The notes: generated by a model not told the origin, from the sequence alone. DNA of 64,000 nucleotides from Anticarsia gemmatalis (GCF_050436995.1 NC_134747.1:813501-877500), one strand, 5' to 3'; counted from the first letter of the stretch, positions 51,010 to 63,619 are shown. Program-made: numbers and translations.

Positions 51010-51115
51010 TGACCTAAATGGATCAGCGGTGCGAGTGGACGACTTTATTAATATCGTTACCGGGAAGTCGCGGGTTCGATTACTGGCGCAAATCACGTTC
51101 GTTCAGTTTAATTTA
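51010..51115 (+). mobile_element. tRNA-like SINE fragment
   Basis: Ggatcagcggtgcgagtgga resembles an A box and cgcgggttcgattactggcg a B box, spaced as in a tRNA. No cloverleaf closes. Confidence 0.45.
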
Positions 51116-51560
51116 ACTTGATTAGAACCGGTTTTAGAATAGATCTGATTACATGATCGTGTTTAGATTTTGAAAAACAAACCGGCCATGTTTATAAATG
51201 TTTGTGTACCATACGTAATGTACTGCACTGTTGGGTATCGTAGATTTAATTCATATGATAATGTACTCGAATACTGTACTTGTGGATATAAAAGTAGTTC
51301 CCACCATCCATTTACTTTACTTATTAAGTATACTGTTGTATATGAGTTTTCTCCCTGAAAGATATTATGAGTTTAACCTATTACCTACGTACCTATTTTT
51401 CTTCTTATGGGCAGGGAATGTTGAATGAATTTTAAGATAAAGAAGATAAGTTCTAGATATTATACATAACCTTTCTAATAGCCAAGAAATTCTATTTGAA
51501 AGCTACTTGATCCCTACTTACAATAGCGTTGAAACCGTTCCATAGTCTTGCATATCATAA

Positions 51561-51640
51561 TCTATACCTACTAATATTATAAAGCCCAGCTCTACCAACT
51601 ATAGTTGCTTCAATACAACAATAATTCTTACCAATTTCAG
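51561..51640 (+). mobile_element. 5' end fragment of a Helitron-like element
   Basis: A|TCTATACctactaatatt followed by ataaag repeats the 5' signature of the copies at 10918 and 23943. The rest of the element is not seen, so it is a truncated end. Confidence 0.35.
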
Positions 51641-53090
51641 TATGAAAAGACACATTTTCCCACATAAATAGCTAATAAATAAACTAACTGCAGCAATAAA
51701 TAGTTAATGGTAGCTAACAATGAAACGGACCATTGACTTCAGATAATATCTACGTCTTCCTACACTCGTAAAATGGAGAATTTTAATCAAATATCGTGTT
51801 TTATTTATTGAAGTGATTTTACTGATTTGTTGAGGCATTTTTTGGTTTTGATTTTGAGATTAAAATGTTTTTGAGGGATGAAGAAGACATTATTTTATGC
51901 AGGTAATATGGTGTAACGAAAAATATTTAGGAAAATAGGTTGGTAATTTGTTTAGAGTTATCGGAAGTATAAAAAAAGAGAAATTATTAATTGAAGCGGA
52001 TATTACGCATCGAAAGAACTGAAATCAGACTTATATCCGGTTGCATGAACATAATTTCAGATTCCCAAATGAAATTTAAATACCTATCATAATAATAATT
52101 AAGACCGATCTTGGTATTCTTTTTTTTCATATTCATCTAACTATACTCTGTTTCTTACGTTTTATAAACAACTACCAAATAGTTCTGTTAATCAATTAGG
52201 CCATAAAAGCTTGCATCCGGAGGAAGGCTAGTTTTTCAAAAACGCAGGCAAAAGCTTGTAAACCTATTTACGGAACAAAATTGCATATTTTACATAAAAT
52301 AAGCTACACTTAGCACAACTTCGTTATATATTCACGCTTACTATGTAGCGACAGGTACGGCAGGTCATTAGCTAATTGCTTAACACCACAGTTTACGATT
52401 TGCGCCGGTTATGCCTTTAATAATGGCTTAAGTACTGCTTGTGTTATGTAGCACATAAAATATGCTTTATTTAGCATAATATAACAGCCTTAAATGGGGA
52501 GACAGGGTTGTTGTAATTACCTACGTACCTCACTGTTTTAAAAAATGACAACCTAGAGTTAAAACTGTTAAAATCACTTGAAAGTCTTTGAGAAGGCTTA
52601 ACAACTTATGTTAACTGCTATTTTTTTTTTACTTGACCGTGTCCCACTGCAAGGGTACCAGTAAACAATTAAATATTTGCTAACAATTATTCGTTCTAAT
52701 GACAGTATTGAGCTAAAAAATATGCTTAAATACCTATGCTATAAAAAAATAGGTTTTTTTCTTAGAAGGCCTTCCCTCATTTAGTCTTGCACCAGTGTTC
52801 TCGTTGGTCGTGTTGATGACTGCTCTACCTTGCCCTACCTATAAGAAGGATAAGATAAGAGTGTATTTGTGTATTGGATATTTGGACCCAATAAACAAAC
52901 TTTTGCACAGTTGTCTAGTTTCATCAACAATTGGCCATCTGGTAGTAAGTAAACAGATTCCTTAATACTTAGCTTTTTTCGCTTAATCTACAAACAAGCT
53001 GATAAAAGTCGCCATCTATTGGATTATAGGTAAATGCAAGTTAACTGAGACATGATTAGACTTAATGACAAGTAATAACTGACAGTAGTT

Positions 53091-55619
53091 GTGTACGTTA
53101 CGCTAGCAAGAAAGTGTCACCTAGAGTGATATAAGTAGAACGTATAATTAGTGCGCAATCTGCTGTAAATGTGCGCCGCATAAAAAAATTGTGCGTGTTG
53201 TAGTTTTGAAAAAAAAACGTAAAAACGATTCCTGCTGGAGTAACGTTGTTCTAGCAAGAAAATTCTAGACGAATTATCGGAGAGATAAAATACATACATG
53301 GGCAGAGAGCTTATATTTGTGCAAGTATGTGCGCCATAAATATAATTTGTGCGTCTTCAGGTTTTCGAGATATTGCGTTTCTCGCTGCAGTAACGTTTTG
53401 CAAATTCGTGTATCTCCAAGACCATTTTATGTGCGCCTGTAGAATGAACATACACGAATAGCTCTTAATTTGTGCATATTTGTGACATAATTAGATGCCA
53501 GATAATATTTATAATTTTCAAGTAATCGCGCTTTATTGAAAACTTAAAAAAATATTGTAGCGCCTAAATGAGAAGACGTATAAGCTCGCTAAAAACTGTA
53601 TTCGTTCCATCTTTTTGTTTATAATTACCATAAAAAGTTTCAAAACAGAACCTACAAGCGTTAATGAATAATATTACTAAAAGTCGAAACGACGGCATCA
53701 TAACTTTGACGCCAACAAACAAGAAACTGGCTCAACCTAAGATGTGTAGATGTAAACCAAAAATTAGTGCATTTATCAAATAATATATAGTAAAAATATC
53801 CAGCTTCAACTGTTTCGTGTTAAGTAAATATTAATATCAAACCAAAACAGTTATTCAGCGCAGGTTATCCGACCAAATTCGAATGACTACAAAAAAGCGA
53901 CGGATTCATACGTATCGATGACCTCCTTTATTAAACGTATTACACCTAAACTGTGTTCGTACAGTCACGCTCAAATGTTCGTTGGGAATTATTATTACAA
54001 TGACCTAATAAAAATATAATATATGTAATATACCTAGGTATTAAATGTACTTTCTGATCATATGAAATCAAAGAGCTTGTTGGTTTAAAAAAATATTATT
54101 TTTATTATCATAATCATGATTCTTAAAGTAATTATGGCAACAAATCACAGATCAAATTTTCTACCTATAAATATTAGAACAAACATTGTTCAATTAAACT
54201 ATTTGTACCTTGTATAGTCATTTGGTATTATTTAAAATCACAGATCAGTTTTTCATTTACTTAAGTACACAAACAATAAAATCACTTAAAGTAGTTCAGT
54301 ACCATCATGGCGTGAAATTTAAATATTAAGTAGTTGTTGTTTTGGCCGAGATATAATTATGTTTTGGTTAGGTATGATTATATAGTACGCGAACGTAATA
54401 AAAACCTATAGAGCGTTATATTTTGTTATCAATTTATGTTTTTTAAAGAATAGCCGGATTTGAAAACTTCAACTCAAGTTTCACATATCGGGCTGCTTAG
54501 GTTTGGGTTTTCAAATTAGGCAATTAATAAAAGGATAAAAAAGAATAATAATTTTAACCGGTCTATACTACGTTCGCGTATCATACTATCATACCCAAAA
54601 CTAAATTATATCTCGGCCAACAAATGATGTACATAATCGTGCGCAAAGTTACCGGAACAGCTAGAATAGAATGATAGAAGAATAGGTATGTTTAATTTAA
54701 TCAAAAGTTATTTATTTTTAACTATTTTCTACTGCACTGTACTCGGGCACAATACGTTTCAACCAGTTAGCGAGTAAAGTTAAGAAGGTCATCGACACGT
54801 ATGAATCCGTCGCTTTTTTGTAGTCATTCGAATTTGGTCGGATAACCTGCGCTGAATAACTGTTTTGGTTTGATATTAATATTTACTTAACACGAAACAG
54901 TTGAAGCTGGATATTTTTACTATATATTATTTGATAAATGCACTAATTTTTGGTTTACATCTACACATCTTAGGTTGAGCCAGTTTCTTGTTTGTTGGCG
55001 TCAAAGTTATGATGCCGTCGTTTCGACTTTTAGTAATATTATTCATTAACGCTTGTAGGTTCTGTTTTGAAACTTTTTATGGTAATTATAAACAAAAAGA
55101 TGGAACGAATACAGTTTTTAGCGAGCTTATACGTCTTCTCATTTAGGCGCTACAATATTTTTTTAAGTTTTCAATAAAGCGCGATTACTTGAAAATTATA
55201 AATATTATCTGGCATCTAATTATGTCACAAATATGCACAAATTAAGAGCTATTCGTGTATGTTCATTCTACAGGCGCACATAAAATGGTCTTGGAGATAC
55301 ACGAATTTGCAAAACGTTACTGCAGCGAGAAACGCAATATCTCGAAAACCTGAAGACGCACAAATTATATTTATGGCGCACATACTTGCACAAATATAAG
55401 CTCTCTGCCCATGTATGTATTTTATCTCTCCGATAATTCGTCTAGAATTTTCTTGCTAGAACAACGTTACTCCAGCAGGAATCGTTTTTACGTTTTTTTT
55501 TCAAAACTACAACATGCACAATTTTTTTATGCGGCGCACATTTACAGCAGATTGCGCACTAATTATACGTTCTACTTATATCACTCTAGGTGACACTTTC
55601 TTGCTGGCGTAACGTACAC
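53091..55619. mobile_element. Foldback (long-TIR) transposon, 2.53 kb
   Basis: The two arms (53091 to about 53926, and about 54787 to 55619) are inverted copies of about 830 bp that differ at only a few positions. Even a 60-codon frame is identical in both. The outermost bases are gtgtacgttacg and the inverse cgtaacgtacac. The flanks carry a perfect 9-bp direct duplication, acagtagtt (53082-53090 and 55620-55628). The arms contain many tgtgcg and tgtgca words, as in foldback ends. The loop of about 860 bp has no transposase. Nine-base duplications and long inverted repeats fit MULE/foldback-type elements. Near identity of the arms implies a young insertion or gene conversion between arms. Confidence 0.85.
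54343..54620. repeat. Second inverted repeat inside the foldback loop
   Basis: Ttggccgagatataattatg through gtacgcgaacgtaata (54343-54400) is mirrored at 54565-54620 with modest mismatch. It is a nested TIR element or an older inner palindrome. Confidence 0.6.
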
Positions 55620-56169
55620 ACAGTAGTTATGTGCGTTGAAATCAATCTGGCGGCGACGGACGATTACATCAAAGTAGGCTTAGGGTTAGCCATCTTATGC
55701 TATCCATATTTTTAAATATTAATATTATAAAAAGATAAATGAGTACCTACTTGTTCTGGCTGTGTGATGGGTAAACGCTATCGAACTCCATCTGAAATTA
55801 TAGATTACATCCAGGGAAACAACGTTAGTTACTTTTTGCATTGACAATTAAATTCTACATGAGTGGAAGGAAATTCCTACTCGTGAAAAAATGGTTCCTT
55901 CTGACAAATTGCTAGGAATAGATTTCTTCTAATAAAGGAATACGGGTAGAATCCATTTACAGCCAGTGTCTCGTGTGCCAAAATGTCAAGTAAACGAAAT
56001 ATCAGGTTATTGTTTACTCCTGTGTGATATAAGATACTAGGTAGTCTACCTACTGGAAGAACTTAGTGGAACAAATTTAGAAAAGACCTACAAGGCATGG
56101 TATAGATAAAAATGAAGATTCAAAATAGGTAGGAAAATAACTACTAGTGAAAGAACTCAGTATGGAGTT

Positions 56170-56290
56170 GTTTGATAGCCCTGAGGTTTAGTAGTTAGAC
56201 CAGTTGTAGCGTATGGTACAGTTCCTGTTTCGATGCCCGAGGCGAGCTGTTGATGGCAAAATAAATGTGTTTGCAGATTGCTTGCGAACT
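56170..56290 (+). mobile_element. tRNA-derived SINE
   Basis: An A-box-like gaggtttagtagttagacc and a B-box-like cctgtttcgatgcccgagg are separated by about 35 bases, then gcgagctgttgatggcaaaa. The layout is typical of a lepidopteran SINE head. Confidence 0.5.
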
Positions 56291-56801
56291 TATGATCGGG
56301 AGAGTCTTACGTTTTCAAAGACTTGCACATACCTATAACCTAGGTATATATTACTACCACACAGGCTGTAGGCATTAAGTACGTCCATCAGGAAAGGTTA
56401 TTATAAGATTTTTCTAATGTTACTATTTGGCACAAAAATTACTAAACGAAATTTATATAGAGATAGTTTGTAGCCTGGACCTACGCATAAGTAGAGTTTT
56501 GCACCCTGGGAATACATTTAACGCACATTAAATCGCAAGCAGAATCGTGGCGTAAATGGGACCGAAATGGAAGTACGACTGGCTTTCCTTTATGAACATA
56601 AAAATGTATCCTAGACACAAATCTAGATTACAAATCACACGTTGTAAACTCCATCTAAGCCAGTTCAACTGCTTTCGATATCAAGGGAACAATTTACAAA
56701 CATACATACAAAATAAGTAACAATTAATAATAGCTATTCTTCAATCTTCAATCCACTCCAAGTCGGTCGGCAGACAATCTCGTGCAAGTGTCGGTGCGTC
56801 G

Positions 56802-56811
56802 TATATTTATA
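56802..56811 (+). promoter_or_regulatory. Candidate TATA box of an internal promoter
   Basis: Tatatttata lies in a GC-richer context (cggtgcgtcg before, gtcggcagacgagacgccgg after). About 30 bases downstream a tagtg-rich segment leads into the duplicated block. About 100 bases after that, cattatg|gtatgag is a good 5' splice site with an ATG abutting it. The layout suits an alternative first exon of the plus-strand gene. Confidence 0.35.
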
Positions 56812-56845
56812 GTCGGCAGACGAGACGCCGGGAGATAGTGTAGTG

Positions 56846-57214
56846 AGTGTGTCACACAGCGCTGAGTGATTGGTGTATTTACTGATCGACGCGGGGATTG
56901 TGTTCGTGTATTAATATTACTAGGACATTATGGTATGAGTTGTGCTTTCAAGGGTAAACTTATGGTATTGTATGGTGATGTACTTACCTAGTAGGTGCTA
57001 TTTCAAGGTTGTTGAGGTGATTTTGTTATAAAGTTACTAGAAAAGAACGTTTACTATCTACCTAGTTAAGTAGTAGTGTGTCACACTCAGTGCCATTGAG
57101 TGATTGTTGTATTTACTGATCGACGCTGCAGGGATTGTGTTCGTGTATTAATATTAACTAAGATATTTGAGGTGTGAGATCGGTCTGGTATGGTTTCAAG
57201 GGTAAACTTATGGT
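56846..57214 (+). repeat. Direct duplication of a 120-140 bp block
   Basis: Copies at 56846-56966 and 57075-57214 share gtgtgtcacac, gtatttactgatcgacgc, gggattgtgttcgtgtatta and ttcaagggtaaacttatggt. Each holds a donor-like site at a similar place (atg|gtatgag and gag|gtgtgag). The copies differ by several indels, so the duplication is not recent. Confidence 0.75.
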
Positions 57215-57774
57215 GAGATTTATAAGATGATTTTGATAGAGTTAGAAGGGAGGAACAGTTCTCGTGGAGGATGTGGTGGACTAAAGCTTTATACTTTACG
57301 CCTAGAACGTATCGAGGGTTACTGAATAAACCGATTTTTGAGATCTTCCAAGCCTTGGGTGAGAATTCAGGGAATTTAGGTTCAATGGTTAATTCTAAGG
57401 TTTTGAAAAGCAGCATCTACGAGACTGATGATGTTATTACCTACATTGCAGAAAAAGAGAATATTATTCAAACGACAAAAATAGGTAGGTAGCTTAACAG
57501 GCTTCAATCAAGAGGATTTTATACCTTGTACAGAAAAATCTAAATGATCTTAATAATCTTCTAAAGGATATAAAAGAATAAACACAACGATCTAACAAAA
57601 TTCGTAACCAGCAATCGATTACCAAGACTATTAAGTAAGCACCAGCTAACGGAGATAGATGGGTCAACAATGAATGACAAACAGACGTGATCGCACATAA
57701 TCTTAACACTATTATACATAACCATGTTTATGTATGCAGGTAAATAGTATGACGTGTGTTATACAATGGTTATA

Positions 57775-59715
57775 CAGGGTGTAAATGACAGCTAACCGAA
57801 AACTTTACTGGTAAGTTTGTGACACTGTATGCGCGAAATTTACTCCAACGATATTTCTCGGAAATGATTGGTTCCCGAGTTAGTCATTTTTGAGCGTTCA
57901 ATGTATAGTGAACAACGCGATGTATCTCCGCGCATGCCTACGAGATTTCTGGCGGCGGCGGCGCGCTGAGCGACGACATGTCGCGACGCGTCGTAGGTAC
58001 ATACGCGTACCACCACGTCTATGCGCTCACTAGTATGCAACGCTATCATTAGATAACAATCTTATGTATCGTTTATGGTATCGTAAGTAGGCCCGTATGT
58101 TACAATAGCTCATAGTAAAATTGTAAGTAGGTAGGTACCTACTTGGCTTACGTGAAATCAAACAATAATAGCAAAACGTAACCAATAATAAGGAAGTGCT
58201 AAAACAAATTGTTATCAATGTCTATCAACACGCAAATACCTGGTGTATGGCGAGAGTTTGAGTACCTTTGGATCCGGACGTACAGGTGCAGAGCACGCCG
58301 TGCACTTCCACGTGCTTCACCATACATAACACATCAACATTTCTTCCTATTTACGAACACAACTGCACTTTGAAAACAATAACAACAAAAATAATAACAA
58401 TAAAAACACTAACAACTCAAAACCGGAACAATAACAAGTAATAATAAACAGCAGTTCACACACGACACGACGAATAGGACATAACGAACGACACAGGTGA
58501 AGAGCTTCCGTCTTCCGCGAGCGAATTGCTCGAACTATCGATCAAAGAGAGCCGCCGGCGCGGGCGCCTCTCCGCTCACTCGCGCCGCCCCTCGCCCGCG
58601 CCACCCGCTCCCTCCGCGTCGTCCGTGCGCGCGCCGCCGATTTGGTGACGAGCGACGAGTTAGGATCCCAGCGAGAGATTAGATTCAATAAAATATTGAT
58701 GTGGCATTACTATTTTTACTTGTCACAGTTGTTACTGGTTGCATTGTAGTTTTATTCAAATACCAAATAACATTACAAACATTATTGATGTAAGTTTAAA
58801 AAACTTTGATATTTATAACATAAAATCAGCTTAAAGTAAATAAAATAAACACGAAACGTTTATTTAATTAAACCATAAAAAATGTAGGTACATAACAATG
58901 ATAACAATCAATATCCATTAATATTCTTATCAGAGAAACTAACTTATCATAATTCATAATCCCCGGAGAATTACTCATCCATTTTGTCGCATCCCATCTA
59001 TGTAACATCCACGCACGGTCGCGGCGTCACGCGTCACTACGGCCATCTACTTTTCGAGTCGCACCGCGCTTGTATGAAGTATGAATGAGCGTGTAAATAT
59101 CGAATAGAATTTTGCAAGAACAAATGGAACAAAGCGACAATACATGTTAAATTGTTTATTAGAGATTTTTATAGCGCTAAAGAATATCAATAGGATTTTT
59201 TGTCGTTCTGTATGTATTTGTACGTGTAATAATAAGATATCACACATTTTAAATCTTATGAATTTACCTTTTATCGGAGAGCGGGATAATTATGTAATTT
59301 TCATTTTTAACATAGAACAAATACTAAGTAACGCTGCATACTAGTGAGTGTGAGGTTGACAGCTGTGTGCGTAATCGTGTCTGTGTGGCGCGCGTAGGTA
59401 CGCGGCGTGACGTCGACCGTCGCGGCCGGCCGCCGCCGGCGCGGTGTCGTTGGCCGCGCACAGCTGATAGCGAATTTATACGTTGTTTTAATCCATTGCT
59501 GTTTTTTGTGAAAAACAGTAATATGACGGTTTTTTTTTCATATTCATGTTGCATTGTGTAGTATTAACGAAATAATACCAGAAAAAATAAAAAAAAACGC
59601 ATAAAAAATCGGAAAAATCAAGAAAAAACCGATGAAAATTTTCAACGCCATAAGCACCAGAATCGTGTCTAAAGTAATTTTCTTTCGTTTGCGGTAGGCT
59701 GTCGTTTACACCCTG
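57775..59715 (-). mobile_element. Tc1/mariner-like TIR element carrying a CpG-rich promoter block
   Basis: Ends are cagggtgtaaatgacagcta and the inverse of cagggtgtaaacgacagcct, matching over about 28 bases with four differences. Both are flanked by TATA (57771-57774 and 59716-59719), consistent with a TA duplication. The interior contains a strongly CpG-rich block (58540-58680), a second one (59375-59460) and a minus-strand exon resembling the start of a DUF4817 helix-turn-helix. That domain precedes the DDE transposase in many insect Tc1/mariner-like elements. No DDE catalytic domain is present, so the element is defective or non-autonomous. Confidence 0.6.
58266..58327 (-). CDS. DUF4817-like partial exon inside the TIR element
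   Basis: The minus-strand ATG at 58327 starts MYGEARGSARRALHLY, and the exon ends atccaaag|gtactc at 58266 (phase 2). YGEARG-x-A-x-x-A-x-x-x-Y matches the second helix of DUF4817, which in insects typically reads as a (V/I)YGEARG-type motif before a long Tc1/mariner-like protein. The usual first helix is missing because an in-frame TGA lies just upstream. The following exon is not found. A CpG-rich promoter-like block lies about 210-350 bases upstream on this strand. It is a fragment; the function is not retained as far as I can see. Confidence 0.4.
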
Positions 59716-59780
59716 TATAGAGGTTTACACTTTAAATATAATAGAGATAGGTTTTAAACTCTCGCGTTGCATGTTTAATG

Positions 59781-59893
59781 TATAGTAGAATACGGGAATT
59801 AACGCAAACACGCATTTTACCTTAAAATGTATTTGTATGTAAGGCATTTTAAGGTAAAATGCGTGTTCGCGTTCATTCCCGTATTCTACTATA
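59781..59893. mobile_element. Near-perfect palindromic MITE
   Basis: Arms of about 48 bp (tatagtagaatacgggaatt and onward through gcattttaccttaaaatg) are mirrored with a few mismatches around a short loop (tatttgtatgtaagg). It is flanked by TA-rich sequence that may include a TA duplication. Confidence 0.75.
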
Positions 59894-61958
59894 TATTATA
59901 ATAGAGATACTTGGTGTTTTAAATGAAGCCTTTATAGATGGGAGGAGTGAGGATCGTACCCTTTGTCATGAATTCTTTGTCCGAATAGAGGACGGGTAGG
60001 AAATTCTATTAATTAGCGCAGGTTCATCAAAAATCATAATTTGCACAGAGTGATTGTGATACAGAGTTTATTCCTAAACACGAGGTAGTAACTGATGGGT
60101 AAGCGATCAGTGGTTTAAGCTATTTCTAGGCTGCTTTGTTAGCGTTATTGTTTCTATGTGAAGCAGAATAAGAAAGAGCAAAGGTAGAAAAAAATACCTA
60201 CTGAACTTATTAAAACTTATCACTAAGGTTGCCGAAGACGTGACTTCTAAAAAAACCTGTGTGTGCTTAAGATCGTTTCTAAAATGTATGCTGTAATCTT
60301 TTTTATTTTACTTTTATAACAAACTATCTGAAGCATTAAGTGCAAAAAGATTCTATAAAAAATATATAAATTTATTTACTTTCCATTTATAGTGAAGTTC
60401 TGAGAATTTCACACATTATCACTGTCCCTATTGTTTACAGTAATTATGTTATCTCTCTCACTTCTCGTCGATATTCGATATCATCATTATTTATGTTGCG
60501 CACGCGCAGCTAGTAAACATGGCGACTACTATATTGTGATAGCCGGTAAATAAAGCTTTTAAAGCTACCTAAGTATAAGATGATTTACATAACGGTATAA
60601 TATAAAAGCTCATGTCATAGATAACCAGTTAGATACTTACATAATATTTTTACAACAGAATTTATTTTTTGCCGAAATACGTGATTAAGTGGGTAGGAAC
60701 AAGTATAATTTTGATATTTAAGTATTATTTTCAAATAAGTATAAAGGTATGTACCTGTATATCATTATGTTACAAAAAAAATATAATTTAAATTATATCA
60801 TATCAAGCACAATTTGGCTAAAGACATCGCTGTTTTATTCCTACTTATACAAACAACAAAAAAAACCTAAAAATGCTTTTTTTCGGACATTTTAATGGCT
60901 TATTTCTTATTTTATGTAGAACAAGCAATTCTTACGATCTACTCACATTCTCACCTCTTTCGTTAACTTTCAAACATTCCCTACTTTAACACCTGCCTGC
61001 ATTACTTTTTATAACTTTTATCCAAATATTTACAACACGCACATTTACCTATACTAATAATAAAATGTTACTATAAAAACACTTAAAACCATAATATGAT
61101 GTCTACAAAATGCTAATTGGTTGTTTAGTAGCCCGTTATTGCAGTAAAATGTTCTGTATGTAGTAAAATTTATAGAAAAACGTCAATTGAACTTGCCCTT
61201 ATAAATGTTTTAAGATAAAATAAGTGTGAAGTAAATTTTTACTGTTATTGGGGCTGTATAAACGACCTTTTGATTACTTGACACCTGTAGCCCCTTTTGT
61301 AGAATATTTAAGTTGTATTATTGGTAATATCTATTTTATTACTTGGGCAAGGGTCTTCTCCCAAAATAAGCGAGGGGTTAAGACTTGAGTCCACCACGCG
61401 AGGGTTAGACTCTTGGCATATCTTCAAGAACTCTTAAAATAACTATTAGGTTTCTACTGCTACTATACTGTTGTTCTTATTTATAAGTGTATTCTAATTA
61501 TTTCACGTCCACATAACTTCGCAAAGTAGCTAGTGTGTTGCTTAGCTTAGAAAATGCCGATTTTGCATGGAAGCCGAATTTTTACATCACACTGCTTTTT
61601 TTCCTAACCCTTACAAAATCAACCAAAAAAAAACTATAATCATTCAAAAACTAGCACTTCTATTCTAAATCCACCTGTACAAGTATAACATTTGTAAAAG
61701 ACCCTGCACCTTACACGTCGTAACGGTATTTCACAGTAAACGTGACTGGTCAAAGCAGGTAGTCTCCCTTCCCAGAATCACTTTGTCTTGTATGATTAGG
61801 TGCAGGGGTGGTAATTGTTTACTGAATATTTGAAGCCGAGGGTGCGTTTAGGACTCCATTTGGATGTAGTTTTTGAGATCGTGTGTGTTATTTTTGAGAT
61901 TGGTAGCTGAATTATTGTTTTTGTTTCGTGTGCTAAATCTAATTATTAATGTGTTATT

Positions 61959-62075
61959 GGCCAGCGTGGTAGACTCAAAGCCTAACCCCTCCCCCTCGTT
62001 TAGGAGAAGCCTGCTGTCCCACTGCAGTCTTGAGTCTTGCCCTGCAGTGGGACAGTAATGGGTTTAAAAAAATAA
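61959..62075 (+). mobile_element. SINE 3' end
   Basis: Ggccagcgtggtagactcaa, ccctgcagtgggacagtaat, gggttt and an A-rich tail are the 3' signature of the same broad SINE group as 5828-6140. The head is not seen. Confidence 0.5.
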
Positions 62076-63097
62076 AAAAAGTGTTAAATCTAAAAAATAT
62101 GTGTTGCCCAGTCAGCCCGTGACCACGGTCGATGTATTTCGATCGAAACGTCGTTTATACAAATAAGTTGCATTATAATAATAATATTGTGTTCAGTGTT
62201 GACAAGTCGCGAGAGCTTAAAATTGAAAATGGGTTATTTTATTTTATATTATTATTATTTTTTATAAAGAAGAATTTCAAACCTTCCGTTACTCTACCTT
62301 AATTCCCATTGAATGGTACGGAAAGTAATACCGTTGGACACAATACTGAGTTCTCGATCACATTAAAATATCAAGTGATATCGCACTAAGTGCTGTAACG
62401 GTGAGTTACGTATCAATTTATGAGTGTTTGACGTTACTTGACAAGTGTTGGAGTGGTCAAAGGCTTGTCAAAGTTGTTATTTAGTGGAGTGGTACTTTTG
62501 ATGTGAGAATTGATTATTTTGGTTTAAGAAATCGACCATTTTCATTGGGAAATTACTTCCCTTACTGCTCTACCTTTTGGTTAGGTTTCATGTAATCTGA
62601 TATTAACATTGCATTCGTCCCATTACTTCGAGTATTACTCGGTATTGACTATTGATTGGACAGATTTTCAGCAGTTAAAACATTGTTTTGTTACTAGTTG
62701 TACGAAAATTTACAATAGCAATACAATTAGCTACAGCTTCTGTCTTTGCAACACTTAAAACTTTGTACAAAGTAAGGAGGTAAGTAGATAAGTTAGAGAT
62801 GACGGATTAGGTATTGGAAGAAGTAGATGAAAGAACAATCATTCGAATATAATATCTCCATTTTAAAGTCGGTAAATAATACTTATATGGCCCACCAGCA
62901 CTGACAATAACTGACAAATAGATTTATCAATTCTAATTTATAATAACTTTTCAATTTCTAATATAGAAAACAACAATTGCACAATAAATAAACGTCTTCA
63001 TAATAACCCTAATCTTGATATATCGCTCATAATTTTTAAGATTAGAAATCGATTATGTTATTATATCGATTTCTCGTCAATAAGCCGACATAAGCCG

Positions 63098-63190
63098 TCA
63101 CAAATATAGATCGTCACGAACTCGTTTGACAGATGACAGTTGAGTTGACAGCTCTACGTCAAAGCTGTCAAGATGACACTTGACATTGAT
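63098..63190. promoter_or_regulatory. Cluster of TGACA words
   Basis: Within about 90 bases TGACAG, TGACAC or TGACAT occurs at least five times on the plus strand and CTGTCA once on the other, with an inverted pair ttgacagct...agctgtcaa. TGACAG is the TALE/Meis homeodomain core. It could be an enhancer or a repeat. Confidence 0.3.
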
Positions 63191-63619
63191 ACTGCGTAAT
63201 TGAGCGTAGGAAATAGGTAGAATGCATCTCGTTGTACATATTTTCATTTAGATAACCATGTGGCATTGGTTGTGTTTGTGTGTTAAGATGAGGATGAGTT
63301 ACATTCGGAAGGAATATTTTATTCTTGATCTGGAAAGTTTCTGTTTTTGAATAAATATGGCCTATACTTACTTCATAGATTTTTGTTTCTTCCGTACTTT
63401 GATTTATTCATAGTCATTAGATTTTACGGCGTTACAGCAAGATATAAAGATTTCTGAGTACAATATCGTTTAAGTTTTGTCAAGATTATTAGATTTAATA
63501 TCCGCAGATGCTCTACTGACTTGTCTATGACATAAGAAAAATAAATTATACCTATGCGTAGCCAATATATCAAGAAAACCTCGTTAAATAATTATCCCCA
63601 TGAAATATTATATCAGGAA

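Noticed and set aside
53117..55593. Identical 60-codon frames on opposite strands
   Set aside because: They are mirror copies in the arms of the foldback element and have AT-rich composition without domain features.
57271..57492. 73-codon plus-strand frame near the duplicated block
   Set aside because: No domain and no splice context in phase with the exon at 49305; overlaps a minus-strand frame of similar quality.
58497..58682. 61-codon Arg/Pro/Ala-rich plus-strand frame
   Set aside because: It runs through the CpG-rich promoter-like block of the TIR element; composition alone explains it.
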